Of a stretch of 64,000 bases of DNA, positions 1 to 14,800 are shown piece after piece (position 1 is the first letter of the stretch; every line of letters begins with the position of its first letter). The notes below the pieces were generated by a model. The model was not told the origin of the DNA. It worked only from the letters and a program-made list of their open reading frames with translations, and did no database searches. Source of the stretch: Deuterostichococcus epilithicus (lineage: Eukaryota; Chlorophyta; Trebouxiophyceae; Prasiolales; Stichococcaceae); contig JAVTLE010000023.1 in assembly GCA_033439295.1 (NCBI GenBank), positions 186,001-250,000 on the forward strand. The letters run 5' to 3'. The position numbers and the translations under genes were made by a program.

Positions 1-35
1 GCGGCGCCTGGTGTGCAGGTCCATTGCGAGAGAAC

Positions 36-375
36 CTGCAGGCGAGCAGTTCCAGCAGCAGACGCCCGCAGCAGCCGGCCAGGTCGCTGCCGGCAGAGAC
101 TCTGGAATGCCGGGCTGTCACCTGCACGCAGAGGGCCTGCGCTGTGCAACCGCCGCAGCTCACCTCAAGGGCCGCCAGGCGCTGCGAGTTCGCATCCGCC
201 ACCCACTGCGACACCTGCTCTGCGCCCGCCGCCGCGGCGATGGCAGCGCTGCGACCTCGCCGAGCAAGCCGCCACTGCTGCCGCTGTTGTGGGGCTGCGT
301 CTAGCGCTGCTGGACGCGGCCTCACTTGGCCGCCTCGCAAAACAGGAAACTGCTGGGCGCCCGGGTGCTGGCGGC
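36..375 (-). CDS. 3' part of an unrecognised multi-exon gene cut by the left edge
   Basis: Three minus-strand exons fit together by phase: 375-326, 248-164 and 121-36. Donors read AA|GTGAGG, GAG|GTGAGC and AG|GTTCTC, and each acceptor is an AG directly before the exon. The joined reading is Ala-rich, with stretches such as SSFLFCEAAN, AEQVSQWVADANSQRLAALE and DLAGCCGRLLLELLAC, and has no stop. The last donor shows that the gene continues past position 1. No known domain is recognised. Phase agreement over three junctions is the main support; the 5' end (above 375) was not found. An alternative is that all three are chance open stretches in GC-rich DNA. Confidence 0.42.
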
Positions 376-2390
376 CTGGAGCCGCAATGATGCGCCTGTG
401 CCTACGAGCCCAGCAGACCATGGTCGTAAGCATTTCAGAATGTTGCACGTTCAGCGCGCAGGGCACGAAGCTGATAAAGCGGGAAGCGCCACGTGCGGAG
501 GTTAGCTCTGCAGCATATTGCTGAATCGCTGCAGCAGCTGAGGTGCGCATGCAGGGTGAGGGAATTATCGCGCAGGTGCTGGCCATTAGAAAGAAGAATC
601 GAATAGGCACTCAAAGAGGAGTGGGATCGCACGTAATGATGCTTGCAGTGTGCATGGTCGCCGAGCGATGTTCAAGCTCTTTGCCTTGACAACACTGGTC
701 GACTGTGAAGATCAACGTCAGATTATATCGATGCAAGATTGCAGAAGCCGAGCTGGTGTATTTAGGTTCGGGCTGCGGCGATGAGCCTGCGTGGTTGTTC
801 CGGTACCAAAAACACCCCAGGCGAAACCAAGATGTATAGTGAGGATGCGCAGTCGCGCGCCAAGCGGCTAGGAAGAGGTCATTTAGTGTGTCTAGTGTTG
901 GCTCGTGTCAACAGGTGCAGAGGAGCACCAGCATTACGCCTGATCTCTGCTTACGTAGATCTTACGTAGATCTTTGCAGGATTTCCCAGAACGCAACAGC
1001 CCGAGCATCCCTGGGATCTTGAGTCCTCTCTCGCCGTTCCGACATGAAACGGCGGGTGTCGGATGCAGAAATGGGACCGCTTTCGTCATGATAAAGCCTG
1101 CAAAGACTAGCTTATGTCTTGCGCTCTGCGGTCGTTCAGGCTTTGAAAAACCGGACGATACTTGCTGAGGACGAACAGGCGGCCTTCGTGATTCGCCACA
1201 GTAGAAAGCAGCGGCACGACAAAATCAGACATGCCGGCAAAGGACCGCTGCAGCTCACTGCTCTGCTGCCGCGGCAAGCCTACGGCAGAATCAGAGGAAG
1301 CAGACGAGACGGTATGGGCGCAGCTGGGGAGCCATCGTGCTGCAGGTGGGTCGATGATTTGAGCAGTTGAACCCACCGCACAGCATTCATCAGCATGACA
1401 ATGTCGGAATGTTGTGTCCCGCTAATTCGCCATCTTGATCGTCGATTGGCGAAGGAATAGACAAAAGCTGGCAACCGCTCACTTCCAATCCGACTGTGCC
1501 GACGTGCACAGTGGAGGCGGGTGCCCCGGGTAGCTGTGACAGACCCGGAGGCCAAATTTTCGGTAGCATCCAGAATGCTGACACCGGCAATGATGTGCTG
1601 CAAACCTTATGCCGTGCTGCATCTCAGCCACTCTCGCCGCCGCCGATCTGTCAACCTGTCCCCAGCATTATCGCCTTCCCCACTTATCAGATGCTGAGAA
1701 GGAAGAACCAGTTTGATCTGCCTTCTGCAGCTAACTGATGTGTCAATCGCAAGCAGAGGCCCGCAGCCGGCTGGCAGCGCTTGTGCCTGCGAAGGTCCGG
1801 CCGGCGTGGCAACCCACCCTGCGGCGGGATCTGGGCACAGCTGCGCTCGGCGCGCCCATCAGCACAGCAGGCGCCCCTGACTATGTGGCCTCAGTCACAC
1901 GGGACGCCTGTCCACTCCTTGGATTCCACCCACTCCATACCGCTGCACGCCAGCGCCCAATGCCCGGGTGCGTACCCCACTCCTTGGATTCCCTGCACTG
2001 TGCGACTTGAGAATCTGCATGCCAGCAACATTCTCGTAAAGACGGTAAAAGTGATTGTCGGTGGGTGCTCACACTGCTTTATCGATATCTCATCACCCAC
2101 ATATCCTCACAGCAGCGCCTTGTCAAGGCACAGGCGTGATTGAGGTTACATCGAAGCACAAGCTTTGCGATGTTTCTGAGCTTCTTCCGCACCTCCCTGA
2201 TAACCTTGGCGAACTGTTCTTATTATACGTTTGGCATCAATGTCCATGTCAACAGCCTGCTATCGCTACCAAGGCGACTTGTCGCATACATTCCTGCACA
2301 GGACATGCCGAGGACTGTGCGCGGGCAGGCTGATCAGCGCAAGCAGTTGATACCTTCACAGCATCCACTCAAACCTCTCACGAAATCCTG
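376..2390. other. Intergenic or unresolved stretch
   Basis: Short open frames occur on both strands, but none combines splice phase, composition bias and a recognisable motif. A 22-base phrase starting actccttggattcc is partly repeated at about 1,915 and 1,979. The region may hold 5' exons of the minus-strand gene at the left edge or of the plus-strand gene that follows; I cannot place them. Confidence 0.4.
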
Positions 2391-2419
2391 TGCGACCCCT
2401 CATTGCGTGCCGTCTGTGC

Positions 2420-2841
2420 TGCAGGGTGCACGCCCAATCGTCGGCGGTGCAGCCACGGCCCAGCATTCTGTCGACGCTCCGCGGCGGTAGCGGCGGTGGC
2501 GAGGGTACTGCCGACCATGGCGGCGCAGCCATTGCCGATGACGCGTCCTCTACAAGCTCCATCGGTAGTCCAACCCCATGCCAGAGCTGCCTGCATGTCG
2601 GCCAGGATGGCTGGCAGGGTCGTTGATGGCGTATGATGTCCAATGAGATGTCCAAGGTTGCATGCTGTGCAGGCGTTGCGCTGGCGACGGCTGCCGCAGG
2701 AGCGTCCGAGCCGGATGCGCCGGATCAAGACGAGTTGCCCACTGCCAACTTCATGGCGGCGGGGCTGCGGCTGGCGCTGCGACGTCGGGCCAGCACCGTT
2801 GACAGCCGCCTAGACCCGCCGCATTCGATACGATCGTCCAG
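2420..2841 (+). CDS. Possible 5' exons of the Ala/Gly/Ser-rich gene
   Basis: Two stretches have the same composition as the large exon downstream. Around 2,480-2,620 the plus strand reads a Gly/Ala/Ser-rich peptide containing GGSGGGEGTADHGGAA and DDASSTSSIGSP. From 2,673 (after tgctgtgcag) to 2,841 (before gtgatg) it reads an exon with SEPDAPDQDELPTANFMAAG. The second has convincing splice ends. No ATG start or phase-consistent link to the exon at 3,496 could be fixed. These could equally be a small separate gene. Confidence 0.25.
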
Positions 2842-5800
2842 GTGATGCGTGCCCCCTTTCCTGTCGAGGATGATACCTCACCATCCTTCCATGCGATAGT
2901 CGAGTGAGAGGGGGGTCTGGAGCTACCTTGCTGCGGCGCAGAGCCGTGAAGGAACCTTCGAGCTCAGAACTACAAACTCGCTAGCCAGAGGTCACACAAA
3001 TGCATCGTCCGCCTTTCACGTGTTTCTAGTGTTGACTACTGAATGTGGCGCACCGATCGCTCGTCTGCCGCACAGATCGCTGCGAGACGGCTGGGACATC
3101 GACGCAGACGGCAGCGGCCCCAGACTGCCGAGCAACCGCAGCAAGGTTTGCACCCTCCTTCACGCGTTCAGATCCTGACATCTGTCACGATAGTTTCTTT
3201 TGCTGTCGGACTACCACCCTGCTGTTCGTACTGCAGGAGCTAGAAAACGCTGCACATCCTCTCGACAGTGGCTGTGCACGGAAGTTCTATCTTGGCAGCG
3301 TCAGCAGCACATCATACGACAGTTGACTGCATCAGCTCGAAAGCGTCGGTGTAAGGAGCCATGTTGACCGGCATTGGTCATGTGAAAAGCCGCTCCAAAC
3401 ACCTGGCCCGTCAGCCGGCTTGAAGAGAGACGTAGTCCTAGAACCAACATGTCGTGTAACACATCAGTTTCACACTGCCCTCTTTGCACCCACAGACTGG
3501 GCATCGCTTCTGGCCTCTCGGCTCCGTTGAGCACTCATCCCCCGATGCGGCCGCAGTTGACTCCCCCGCCGTCGCGGTCCAAATCCCAGGCACTGCTGGC
3601 ACAGCAGCGGTGCTGCAGCCGGCCGCTCGCCGGTCTGCTTCCAGATCCCAGGGCGGCCTTTTGCCAGGCAGCCTGCCGGCGTTCGGAATCGCAGTCGCGT
3701 GCAGCTCCAGCCTTCCTGCGGAAGCCAGCGTGGTTTCAGGCCAGCTTGGCGGCCCTGCTGCCGCTGGGGAATGGGCTGCCGGTGCTGCAGACACGGCAGA
3801 CGCGCTGCTGCCTGCTCAAACTGCAGCATGCGCGCTGCAGCGGCAGGCGTCGCTGCCGCAGGCCGTGCCGGCTTTGCATACAACCTGTATGAGAGGCGCC
3901 CCGCCGGCTGCCCCCGGCGATAGCGGCGGCTGCAATGTCGGCGGCGTGTTCGAGGTCGGAGCACCTCCCAACAGGCAGCCCCAGAGCCCGATTGCGGCGG
4001 CAGTCACAGCAGAGTCTCTGCTCTACAGCGGTTCGGCTGGCAGCGGTCGCCACGCTGCCAACACAGCGGCCGCTCCAGAGACAAGTCCCTACGACAGCAT
4101 CGCCAGGGTGGCCGCCATGGCGGCGGCATCCGCTGCCCTGCTGGCTGGGCCGGCGGCCGCGCCGCGAGCCGCTATGCAGGCTCGCGACACGGCGGCAACC
4201 CTATTCCATGTGAACCAGCAGCAGGCAGCCGTTGAGGATGAGCGTTGCGATGGCGGGGCAGGGAAGGCCGCAGGCGCTGTTGCCAGCGAGGCAGATGCCG
4301 CATCCGCAGCGGATGCTGCCGCCCCCACCGGCGAGGCGGCTGCGGCTGCGGGCGGGTGTGCAGCGGGAAGCGGGAAGCAGGCCTGGATGCCGCCGTGGGC
4401 CCGGCGGTCGCTGCAGGCGCGACACGCGCCAGAGGCGAGCGCGGCAGCCTCGGATGCAACCTCATCCGGCCCTGCTCTCGCCACAGTTCCACTAGCCGGT
4501 GTCCAGCTGCACGATGCCCTCCCAATGAAGGAGGGCACTGCTCCAGCCGTCACTGCTGCACCAGCGGCAGAGGAAGCCCATGCTGCCGAAGCCGGCCGCC
4601 GCCACGGCCTATTTGGCCACCGCCGCTGCGGCGCGTCGCAGCTGGCCGCAGCCCTCGACGCTGGCGGTGCGACGCGGGTCCCAGGCAGCGACAGCCCGGA
4701 CCAAAGGCGTCGGTCTTCGTACATGACGACCGCCACGCTGTCGCAGGTGCAGAAGCAGCCGCAAGCCGACCTGCTGGCGACCACAGCCGGCTTCGCCATG
4801 CCATCGGACATGCAGCGGCGGGCGCAGATGCTTGGCGACAGCGGCAGCGGCATAGGCAACAGAAGCAGCCGGAGCAGAGGCGGAGGCGGCAGCAAAGCGC
4901 CGGCTGGATGGCAGGGCGCCACCGCTGTCCAGCGGCAGCCGGCGACGGGCCAGGCTGCGGAGAGCAGCGGAAGCGGAGGCGACACTGGCGGTGGCGGCAA
5001 TGGATTTGTCAGAGTCAGGAGTGACCTAGGGCCTGCAAGCAGTGGCGGCGGTGGCATTGGGAGCCTGCAGGACGTCAGGAATGGCGGCGGCTGGGGCGGC
5101 AGCACATGCAACCCCTCGAGCGGCATAGAGCCAAGCTCCGCAGGGTGCGGCCTCAGCGTCAAGCGGCCGCAGCCTGCCAGGTGGGGTCTCTTCAAGTCAG
5201 TGCATGTCTCAACATGAGGGTACAAATTGTAACGCAGCCAACTGTAGCACCCGAGGGTCAAGCCTTGCAAATCTGGCTCTCCTTCGTTGCGAGCACATGA
5301 GGAAGCCAATGCCTGCTAGCCAGCAAGCAGCCAGGTTCACACTGCCGTGCAGGTGTCGCCGGCTGCAGCCAGACGAAATTGCAGTGACACCAGTGCCGAC
5401 GCCGGCAGCGCACCAGCACAGCGCCGCCAAAGCGGCAGCCGCGCCCCCAGTGGTCGTGAGCCTGGCCGCCCGGCATGGCGGCAGCGGCGACAGCATTTCC
5501 GGCAGCGGCAGCGGAGGTCTCGGCGACGGCAAAGCAGGCAGCGCCCCAGGCCTCTCAAGCAGTGCTCAGGACGCTGCTGCTCAAGTGTTGCTGCGTCAGA
5601 GGTGCCGGCTAGGCTGCGACCAGCCCGACAATCTTCCCGGATTGATGTCGTCGGAGCCCATCAGCAGCACCTCTGACAACAGCGATTGCGGTGGTGGTGG
5701 CAGCGGCAGCGGGCGGCGCCGCCGGTGTGCAGCGGCGGCGGCGCTCCAGCAGCCCGAGTGGAACAGCAACGCTGGGATGGGGTCGCCAGCATGCAGCGGC

Positions 5801-8800
5801 GCTGACGCGGTTCGCCGCGGCTCTGGCGTCTCTTCTGCTAGCATGCCCTGTGCTGGCAATCCAGCTGGCGCTTCAAGCTTGTGCGGCGGTGCAGCCGACT
5901 TGACGCCGCTAGCGCCGCAGCCTCATGGCCAGCCGCCACAGCCGCAGCATCAGCCACAGCAGCAGGCTGCCGGTCGGATCGGCGGCCACTCTGCAACTGC
6001 ACCTTCCGATGCGGCGGCGGCAGAGGGGGCCTTCCGGCCACTGCCGCAGGCAGTGCTGAGCTATGAAGAGGCGATGGCCGGCGGCGCCACAATGTCCGAC
6101 GGGCTGCCGTCGCCGCGGGCGACACCGTCACCCTCCCAAACGCCGCCATTGCGCGAGCCTGGCGCCTCAGCTGTGGCCGCCTCTTCCAGCGCTGCCGCCA
6201 ACGGCGCCTCGGCACCGGATGGCGACCCTGCAGCGCCGCACGCGCCGTCGCAGTCGCTGGAGCGGGCAGAAACGGCGGATGGTGCCGCGCCTGGCGGCGC
6301 AGTCCTGGCGCTGTCTCCCGCTGCGACTGTGGCCGCTGCCGAGCGCATCGTGCAAGTAAGCCTCATCTCGACTTCCAGCCAGCACATATGATTGTGGTAC
6401 GTCATCCCTCCGCTGAGCCGCTCTGTGTAGGGGAGGTCCCGTGCTGCATGACAGCTTCCAATCAGCGTTCCGAGGTGCAGCAGCTTCAAAGCCTCTGAAT
6501 GCCAGACCCAGCCCTCGAATCCGCAACCCCCACTGGCTGACGCATGGCTTGCCGAAGTTTGACTTGCTGACAGCTGGGCATTGCATCGCTGCAGGATGCG
6601 GAGGCTGGGCGCGCCGCCGCCGTCGCCGCTGCAGCCGCCACGGCACGAGACAAGACGCGCCCGGCCGAGGCGGCCGAGGCGGCCGAGGCCGCAATCCAGG
6701 TCCGCCGTCCTCAACCCCAGCCACAGGGTTCCAGTCCCTTGAATTTGCCCCCTCAGTCTGCGCCAGGTCACTTGGGTACGATCGCATTCTCCAGGCGCAC
6801 AGTTACTTACGCGCGCCTGAAAGGTTGCAGTGGTCCAAGTGACCCCCGCTGATATCGCTCTGACCTTCGAATCTTGGAGGCATCAATGTCAACATGCAAT
6901 ACCCTCGTGAGATGCTGCTTGGCTGGCAACAGCAGCAACGATGACGATGCCTGATTTGCGTCGGATCGCACCGCCGCTCTCCTTGATTCCGGCCTGCTCG
7001 GCATGGTATGGCATGAGCTGACTCGGAGGTGCGCCACTGGGGTTATTTGGGGTTGACTGAGGCTGGCTGCGGGCACGGCCTGATCAAACGCGCCCGTGGA
7101 GCTCTGCTTGCGCGGATCTCTGCCTGCGGAGCCAGCACAGGCGAGGTCGAAGCTGATGAGGACTGACCATGCGCATTCGCTCGAGGGGCTATTGCAGCCG
7201 TGCACTGCATCCCACGCTGCAGCACACCGTCATCAAGGCCCACACGCAGCAGCATAACAGAACCTTCAGCCAGACGGCTCAGCGGCTCGTCTGTGTGATT
7301 GCTGCTTGCTCCCACCATCAAAATCCTGATCCTCTATTCAGTCTCCTGGCATCTGGGATGATATGTTGTCACATACCACACACAGGAGGCTGCCGACCCG
7401 ACGTGGTCTGCCGCTGCAAGCGACGCGGCGCCGCCGCTGGGCGGCGCCGCCGGCGACGGAGCCGGGCTGCTGGGGGATGATGTGGCGCTGCCACCCACGC
7501 CCGACCAGGCAAGGCATCCTCAATGTCTTGTTGCAATCTTTCACGTACAGGTTGGCTCTCTGCTGAGTGTCAGATCGAATGCGACGAGGCAGTGAGCGGC
7601 CGCATGCATTGCTGTTAGTTGCTGGCATGTCCCCAGCCGCCTTGCACTGCAGCCTGGGATGGCGCAATGCCAGAGCATGGGCTCTCAGACGTGTGCTTTC
7701 AGACGCTCGCCTTGGGCTCAAATTGCCTTAAGGTCATTGCAGGTGGGCCGCAGTCTGAGCCCTCTGCCTTCTTTGCGATCGCTGACAGCAGGCTTGGCGG
7801 CCGTTCCCTGCCGCAGCCTCGACGATGGCTGAGTTGCCGCCTGTTTCCCAGCTCTGCAGGCTGGCTCAGTCGTTGTCGCAACGTGACAACGGCCACCGAG
7901 GCACTGCAATGCAGTGCAGGTGGACGGCCTGGACAGCGACGAGGCGGCGGCAGCGGCGTATTATCGCTCCGCCAGCAGCAGCTGGCGCAGCGGCGGCGGC
8001 GCGGCAGGACTCCTTCCTACTGCCACCCCCACGACCTGCCCGCCGGTGCTTGCTGCTTTCTCAAAGGATCCCGGATGCAGTCGCGGCTGCATCCCCGAGA
8101 TTCGCGGCATGTTTCTGACCTGCAGCTGAACCGTGTTTCCATGGTGCATCGACCTGGTGCATCGACCCGGTGCACTCATCCCAACACGAGGCCAAGGACC
8201 TTGGACATGCTGAAGCGCAGCTGAGATGCATGTCAAGTAGAGCGACTCGAGTGCCTGAGCACGACTGTCACATACAGCCGCTGCTGCACATTATAGCTGG
8301 CCAGGTTTACAGGCCACGCAGCACTGCAGGCACTGGAGGTGGGTGCGTCGTCCGGATGAGTACTGTATGGGTGCATCGCGTGCCTTCAAGGGCGGACTAC
8401 ACCGGGCTGATGCATCATGGAACTTGCTGCTCGCTGCTGGCGCAGGTGGCGCCGTGGCTGCAGCTGGGCGCGGCGCTACGGCAGCCGCCCTCGGCCGCGG
8501 CGGCGGCGGCGCTGCGGGAAGGGGACGCCGCCGCTGCGGCGGCGCGGCGCGCAGCGCGGCCAAAGCAGCAGCAGGGCGCTGCACTACTACAGGGTTGCCC
8601 GTCCACCGCTGAGCTGGAGGTCCAGGTGCACGGCTTGACCTTCAGCCACACCCTGAACTTTCAAGTCTACTCAGTTCATCGTCAGGACGATCCAGGCTCC
8701 AGGCGGCTGTCGTGAGAACGGGGATGTGCAGCTTCTCGCAAACACAGGGCTCACATCGGCAATGTCAATGCAATGCTGAATCCAACACAGGGCAACCCGA

Positions 8801-11800
8801 GCGGAGCACGCTGCTTGCACGAGCAGCGCCCAGCGCACCCATCAGTGGCAGAGACCGGTGCCGTGCTGCACCATGACGCTGGCACACAGTCCCGACACTT
8901 CTTGGGACTGTGGCGAAACTGCTCATCCCGCATCCAGGCTGGCCGCACACGAAGCAGCGACGGCTTCCAGGCAGCGGGTGGCTTCCCCCATCTCGCTGTT
9001 GCACCTGCCACCATGCACACGCACACCACAGAAGCAGGCGGCGCCTCCGTCCTTGCGACGCGTTTGTCCACACGCATCGTGAGACCGAGCTCGCACTTGC
9101 TGGTCAGCACTGCTATGCAGTACGGAGACGCTTTCAGCCGCGACCTGTTTGCTCGAAACGCAGATCTCCTGACCCAAGCGGTTGATGCTAGGTCGCCTAC
9201 AAACCCATCACATTCATGGGGATGCATCCCAGCTTTTGGCCGCCTCCTCGCTCTGGCCATGGATGATGATGCATATGAGACTAGGCTGCTATGCCGGTCT
9301 CCAGGCGGTGGAGATACAGGAGCGGGCGCTGCGGGAGGCCCGACAGCATGCCGTCGCAATGCGGGTGGCGCTCGGACGATGAGCAGCTCCGCTGATTGTC
9401 GCCGCGGCGGGGTTTCATGGCATTATTGCGTGCAGCGCTGAAGGCTGAAAGAGTTGCTCGGAGATGCTACGCCCCGCAGACCACGCTCGCGGCGTCTGGC
9501 GCTGCCAGGAAGGTTGTTGTTGTTGGAAACCTGGCCAGCAGGACACCATCAGGGTTTTTGGTGATCGCCCATATGGCCACGAGGATAGGGTGGTCTCCGG
9601 GTGCTGTTGCGGGGATGATTATGTACAGGCATGTTCACGACCAACGTCTTTGTGCCGGGCAGCTTGATTTGCGCAGAGGTGCTGATTTGGCAACCTCTGC
9701 GGCGTGTTGAGGACAGCGCATACATATTCGGGATGCAGTGTGTAGGCCATAGCGCAGCTATTGTATACACCGTTGCGCATTCGCTGCTGCCGGCGTTGAT
9801 CAAGGGCCGCTTAGTTGTGCAGTGGACGAGGTGTGCAGCGTTGATTTTGCGGTGTGGCATGCACCTTTTGCGTTGTATTTAAAAAAAAAAAACAAGGAAA
9901 AGCTGCACCAGCTGAAATTGCACCAATGCAAGTAACATGTTGGCTTCTGCACGCTGGCGCATGGCGCTTCCGTTCCAAATAGCGCAGATGATCGGAGACA
10001 AGAAGCTCCTATTCAGCACCATTTCCTCCTCGCATATCTAAACTCTCAAGCGCCTCACTGTCCTGCACGAGACAGGCGACAGGAAGTGATGATGTGAGTG
10101 TATGGCGCCGCCGTGGAATCCGCTGCGCGCAAAGGGAGCGAATTTGTTGACCACCCTAGCGTGCTGCGCTGCGCTTTGCAAGTTTGCGCAGCATGGCCCG
10201 ATCGTGCGATTTCCGATCTGTGCCAAAAGTACAGGGCTGCCGATCTGGTCCGTATCGCACTTGATTTGGCTTCGCACAAGTGTGATTTTGACAGTTCAGC
10301 TAACCGCGATCGCCCTGCGCAGTGTCCTGGTCATTTGCTGCAACAGCTCCTTTGAACATCTTGCTGAGCCGAGCCCCAGAGATCGGCCTTGCTGGTCTGC
10401 GCTATCTGATTGGTCAGCCCTTAAGCCACAGCTAGCTTCAGCAGCGTTTCTGCTACCCCACCAGCAGCTTTGTTTTGCACCATCCAGCTGCAGCTTCGGC
10501 CGTTTCGGGCAACGGCATGGCTGCCCCGACGTCATCGATCACGCCGTATCCAGCCTATATATCCCAGGACCTGCCGTCATAGGTACTGCGCCGTCGGCAG
10601 CGACGATGTCGGCACCGTCGTCGCCTCGTTCACCGGCCACCTCGCTCGGCTCGCCGGCGACTCGTGAGACCCGTGGACGCAAGCGCTCCGCCGCAGGTGC
10701 GCAACTGGTCTTTCCGCGATGCTCTGCCATGCCGGATCCGTCATGTTAAGCATCAGAGCTCTCTCGAGTTTGCACGGTTTTGGTGTTCGACATCCCCAGC
10801 GGCGCGCTAGAAGTGCAATGTAGACCGAGCCCAGCAGTCGCGGTATTGGAATAAAGGTAATGGATACATCAAGCTCATGAACGGCACCCTTTTGCATGGC
10901 GCACCGTACTCCCCGGGCACGCGTGTCCGCATCACGCATGGATGTGCCGTGCTGCGCGCCGTCACAACACACTATCCAGCCCTGTGCATGTCGGCCATCC
11001 CGCAGAGCGGCCGACGTCGCCGGCGGCAGCTGCTGCGGATGGCGACGCGCCGGCGCAGCGGGCGCGGGTCGGCGTGCCGGTCTGCGAGATCGCGGTCCTC
11101 AGCAGGGAGGACAACGGCAGCAACTGGGTCATGGGGCCTGACGGTCGCCCCATCGACGAGGTGACCCTGAACCCGCATCCGGTCGTTTCCTCCCGGGATG
11201 ATGTGGCTGGCCAATCGGGAAAAAGTGGTGGCCAGGGCGCCGCCGCCACATCGGCAAGGTGTGCAGCCCCACACGCAACAGCCGAGCGAGCCTGCCACGA
11301 GTGCCCGCGTCTCATGGGTATACTGTGTGGTTGCCACCAGCGCCTGCGCTCGAGCGCTCCGGGGTGCACTTGGGGGCCGCGTCAGCGGCGGTGCATGCGT
11401 GCCAGCCGATGTGCTCCGATGCGGCAGAGCACATCATGGAGCTGGTCATGGTGGGCTGACGCAGCACACAAACTAGGAAGCATCTGTCCACGTGGGGGCA
11501 CATGCCTATGGCAAAGAAGCCGCCAACCTGGTGCTGGCTGCCCCAGAAACGGGATCAGCCACCCATCCACAATGCATTCGTCATCTGACGCATGCCCTTA
11601 CACACTGGCTGTCGACACGAGCCGCAGTCACGCACCGCCGCCCTGAGATCCCAAAGTGCGCGACTGTGCAGCTGCAGGAGGAGGTCCAGCACTGCCGGCC
11701 GGACCGCAAGCAAGAAGTGGTCCCGGCGCTGTCGTGTTGCGCGCAGTCAGCGGGCACAGCTCTGACCCGCTGTGTGGCGCTCCTCCTGTTGCAGGAGGAG

Positions 11801-14800
11801 GTGGAGCGGCGCTGGCCGGACCGTAAGCTGATGGCGTTCTCTGACACAAAGCGGGGCCAGGGACGCGCCCACGGCCTGTCCGAGTCGCAGGTGCCCCCCT
11901 TCGCAGGGTGTAGGGGCTTGTCCTCGTGTCCCAGCAATGCATGCCCGCAACACTGCTTCGGCAACGCACCGGCGACGCAATGCGATGCGCTACGTCGCGC
12001 TCATCAAGCGGGTGAGGTCTGTGCCACACGGTGTGTGCCAGCCCTCCTCAAGCGGTCTCTGGTACGTACCACGCTCTCTGATAGCGGATGCGCGCCTCCA
12101 TTGTTGGCCAGGTCTTTCCGCTTTGCTCGGAGCCAGCGGCGTTGCTTGGGGGCTGCGATTTTCAGTGCTAGACATGTCGTCAGAGATCTGATGCTCAGAA
12201 GTGCAGGTGTCTTGGCCGTTCTTGCATCCCGCACCTGGCGGTGCACGCTCAGGGCCGGCAGGCGCGCGTTTCGAGGGTCGGTGCTCTTGTTCAGGGTCTG
12301 CCTCTTGAACACAAGACAATCTGAACCGTGCCCTTGTCGCATGTGCCGCAGCTGGCGGAACGCGACCCCGGGCCCGCGGTCGCGCACTTTGAGAAGGCGG
12401 TGCTGGAATATGCAGAGCGGCCCGGGGTGCCGGCACCCGAGGTGGCAGAGACATTCACGGTGTGCCTTGCAGACCAACAAGGGCTCGCACCGCTCTGTTT
12501 TACCACTCTGTGTTTTGGGGGTTCCCAGTGTCCGTAGGCTACTGCCGCAAAATCTAAACCCTGAACCGGAGGCAGCCGGCACCTTGTCGGTGCGGCACTT
12601 CCCGGCCGCTCGCTGCTACATTCCTCCCTGCAGCTGCGTTCAGTTTTCTTGAACCAAGCCCCTGGCGCCCGTCGTGCCCGTCCTCAGGGCATGGATCCTG
12701 ATAGGGTCAGCGCTGACTTGCGCGCCGCCCCAAGGGCGCCAGCAAGGGTCGCAGCCGGCGGGGGCTGGGACGCGGCTCTCGACTGGGCGGACCTGCAGAG
12801 CGGCTGCCCGATCTTCCAGCCACTGGGGCACCTGACGGCGCATTTGCTAATGGCTCGAGCACTGCCCGACCCCTCGCATGGCGATGAGGCCACGCCGCTG
12901 GGCCACTGTGGTCACGCCACGCCATGCCACCAAGGGGCCGCTCATGGCTCTGATTGAGGTTGCAAGGTGGTAGAGCACACGCTGCAGGCCGTGTTCCTGG
13001 GCGTGCACCCGCATGATTTCGAGGGCCATTTCAAACCTGCGCGCTGGCCTGGCCGTCTCTTTTCGGGCCTGTTATGAGGCACTCATTGAAGGTTTCGGTG
13101 CTCTGCAACAGCATTGTATGTACGGCTGACCCGCAGGTGGCCGTCGGCAGCTATGTGGCAGTGGAGCCGGAGGACGGCACCGGCGACTGGATCTGTCAGG
13201 TGTTCGAGCTGTTCGAGGACGACATGGTGGGCTTTTTCGAAATTCCAATGCCTCTGCTTGTTTCCCGAAAGAGGCCCAGATACACTCGTTCCCAGCGAGG
13301 TCGCATCTCCCATGCCGTCAGGGCAGCAGGAGCTGCGTACCTGGTTTCGAGGTCGACTGCGCGGGTTGAACGGATGTTGAACAGATTGGCAGGCGTGAAT
13401 GCTCCTGCCGGCGGTGTCAGCCACCTGCCTGGCTCGTGAAGGCTGATCTTACACCTGTGAACGACCAGTCATGTAGAAAAAACTCCACGCTTTTCCCAGC
13501 GCCGCTGCAGGGCTACTGGCTGGGCAGGCATGCACTGGTCCCGTCATGTTCAAGGCTCCCCTCACGATTTACTTTCCTACCGTTCTACCTGCAGGGCACC
13601 CGTGCTGAGCGAGCGTGCACTGCTTCTGCCGCGTCCCTGACACCTCTCCGCTTGCCGGGTTTTGCAAATGACCTTGTGAGTCAACGAGCTTATACCCCTG
13701 AAAACTGGCCGATTCCCTGCAGGGCACCCGCTGGGCCGGCGTGCACTGGTTCTACCGCGTGCAAGACACCTGCCTGCTCGTCGACAAGAATATTATAAAG
13801 AAGAAGGCGCAGCAGCTGGCGCGGGAGGTGGCGAAGGTTGAGAAGGCCGAGCTGAAGCGGCGCCGGGTGCGTGAAAAACATATAATATGATCAATAGAAA
13901 ATGAACATATTCAGACTGAACGGACGAACCTGAGCTTCACACTCACTTACAGTTGGAAAAAAGAGCTTCAGCCGGCGCAGGAGGCGGTGAAAGCAACAAG
14001 AGGCCGATCTGAAGCGGCTCCGGGTGCGCTCACACGAAGGAGAGCCTCGTTAACGACTCATTACGATGTTCAAGCAGGCTTAAGAGCCGCCGTGCACCGC
14101 TGGACTCAGAGGTGCAGTTGCCTTGCAGGTGGCCCAGGCAGCCAAGGCTTTTGAAACCCAAACCTGCCTGTTCATGACAAGTCACGCTTTGCTTTCCAAG
14201 GCGACTTGGGAACTCGCTGTTTGTGATGCTTCGTGAGCAGACAGCTCCCATCCCATGCAAACATGCCTATTGCCTTTGGCAGGAAGTGGGCAATCAGGGG
14301 CGCCGGATAGGCCGTCAGCGGGCGCACCTGTTACAACCACGGCTCAATACTTGTCGCAAGCATTGACTTTCGATGAGGTTCATGACGCCGACAGTGCCTC
14401 TTCGCTGTGCAACAGGACGCAGGCAAGGCGGTTCGGAGCCACGACTCGAACCTCTTTCATACAACATGTATGCGCCGATAGACGATGTTCATGCCGCCAG
14501 GCTATTGCCTGTTTGCTATGCAACAGGACGCAGGCGAGGCGGTTCAGACTCACATCTTCCTTCTTGTAATGTTTGATATGATATTTGTAATGTCGACAGT
14601 GCCTTTTCTTGCTGTGCGACAGAGCGGGCAAGGCGGTGCCGGACGAGCCGCCGGCGGGCGTGCCTGTGGACGAAACCAACGTGGAGTTGAGACATTAAAC
14701 CCTCCTTTTCACGATGTGTGTGACGCCGATTGACGATGATAATCATGTTCCGATCTCTGTGCAACAGGACGCGGGCGAGGCGGTGCCGGACGAGCCGCCG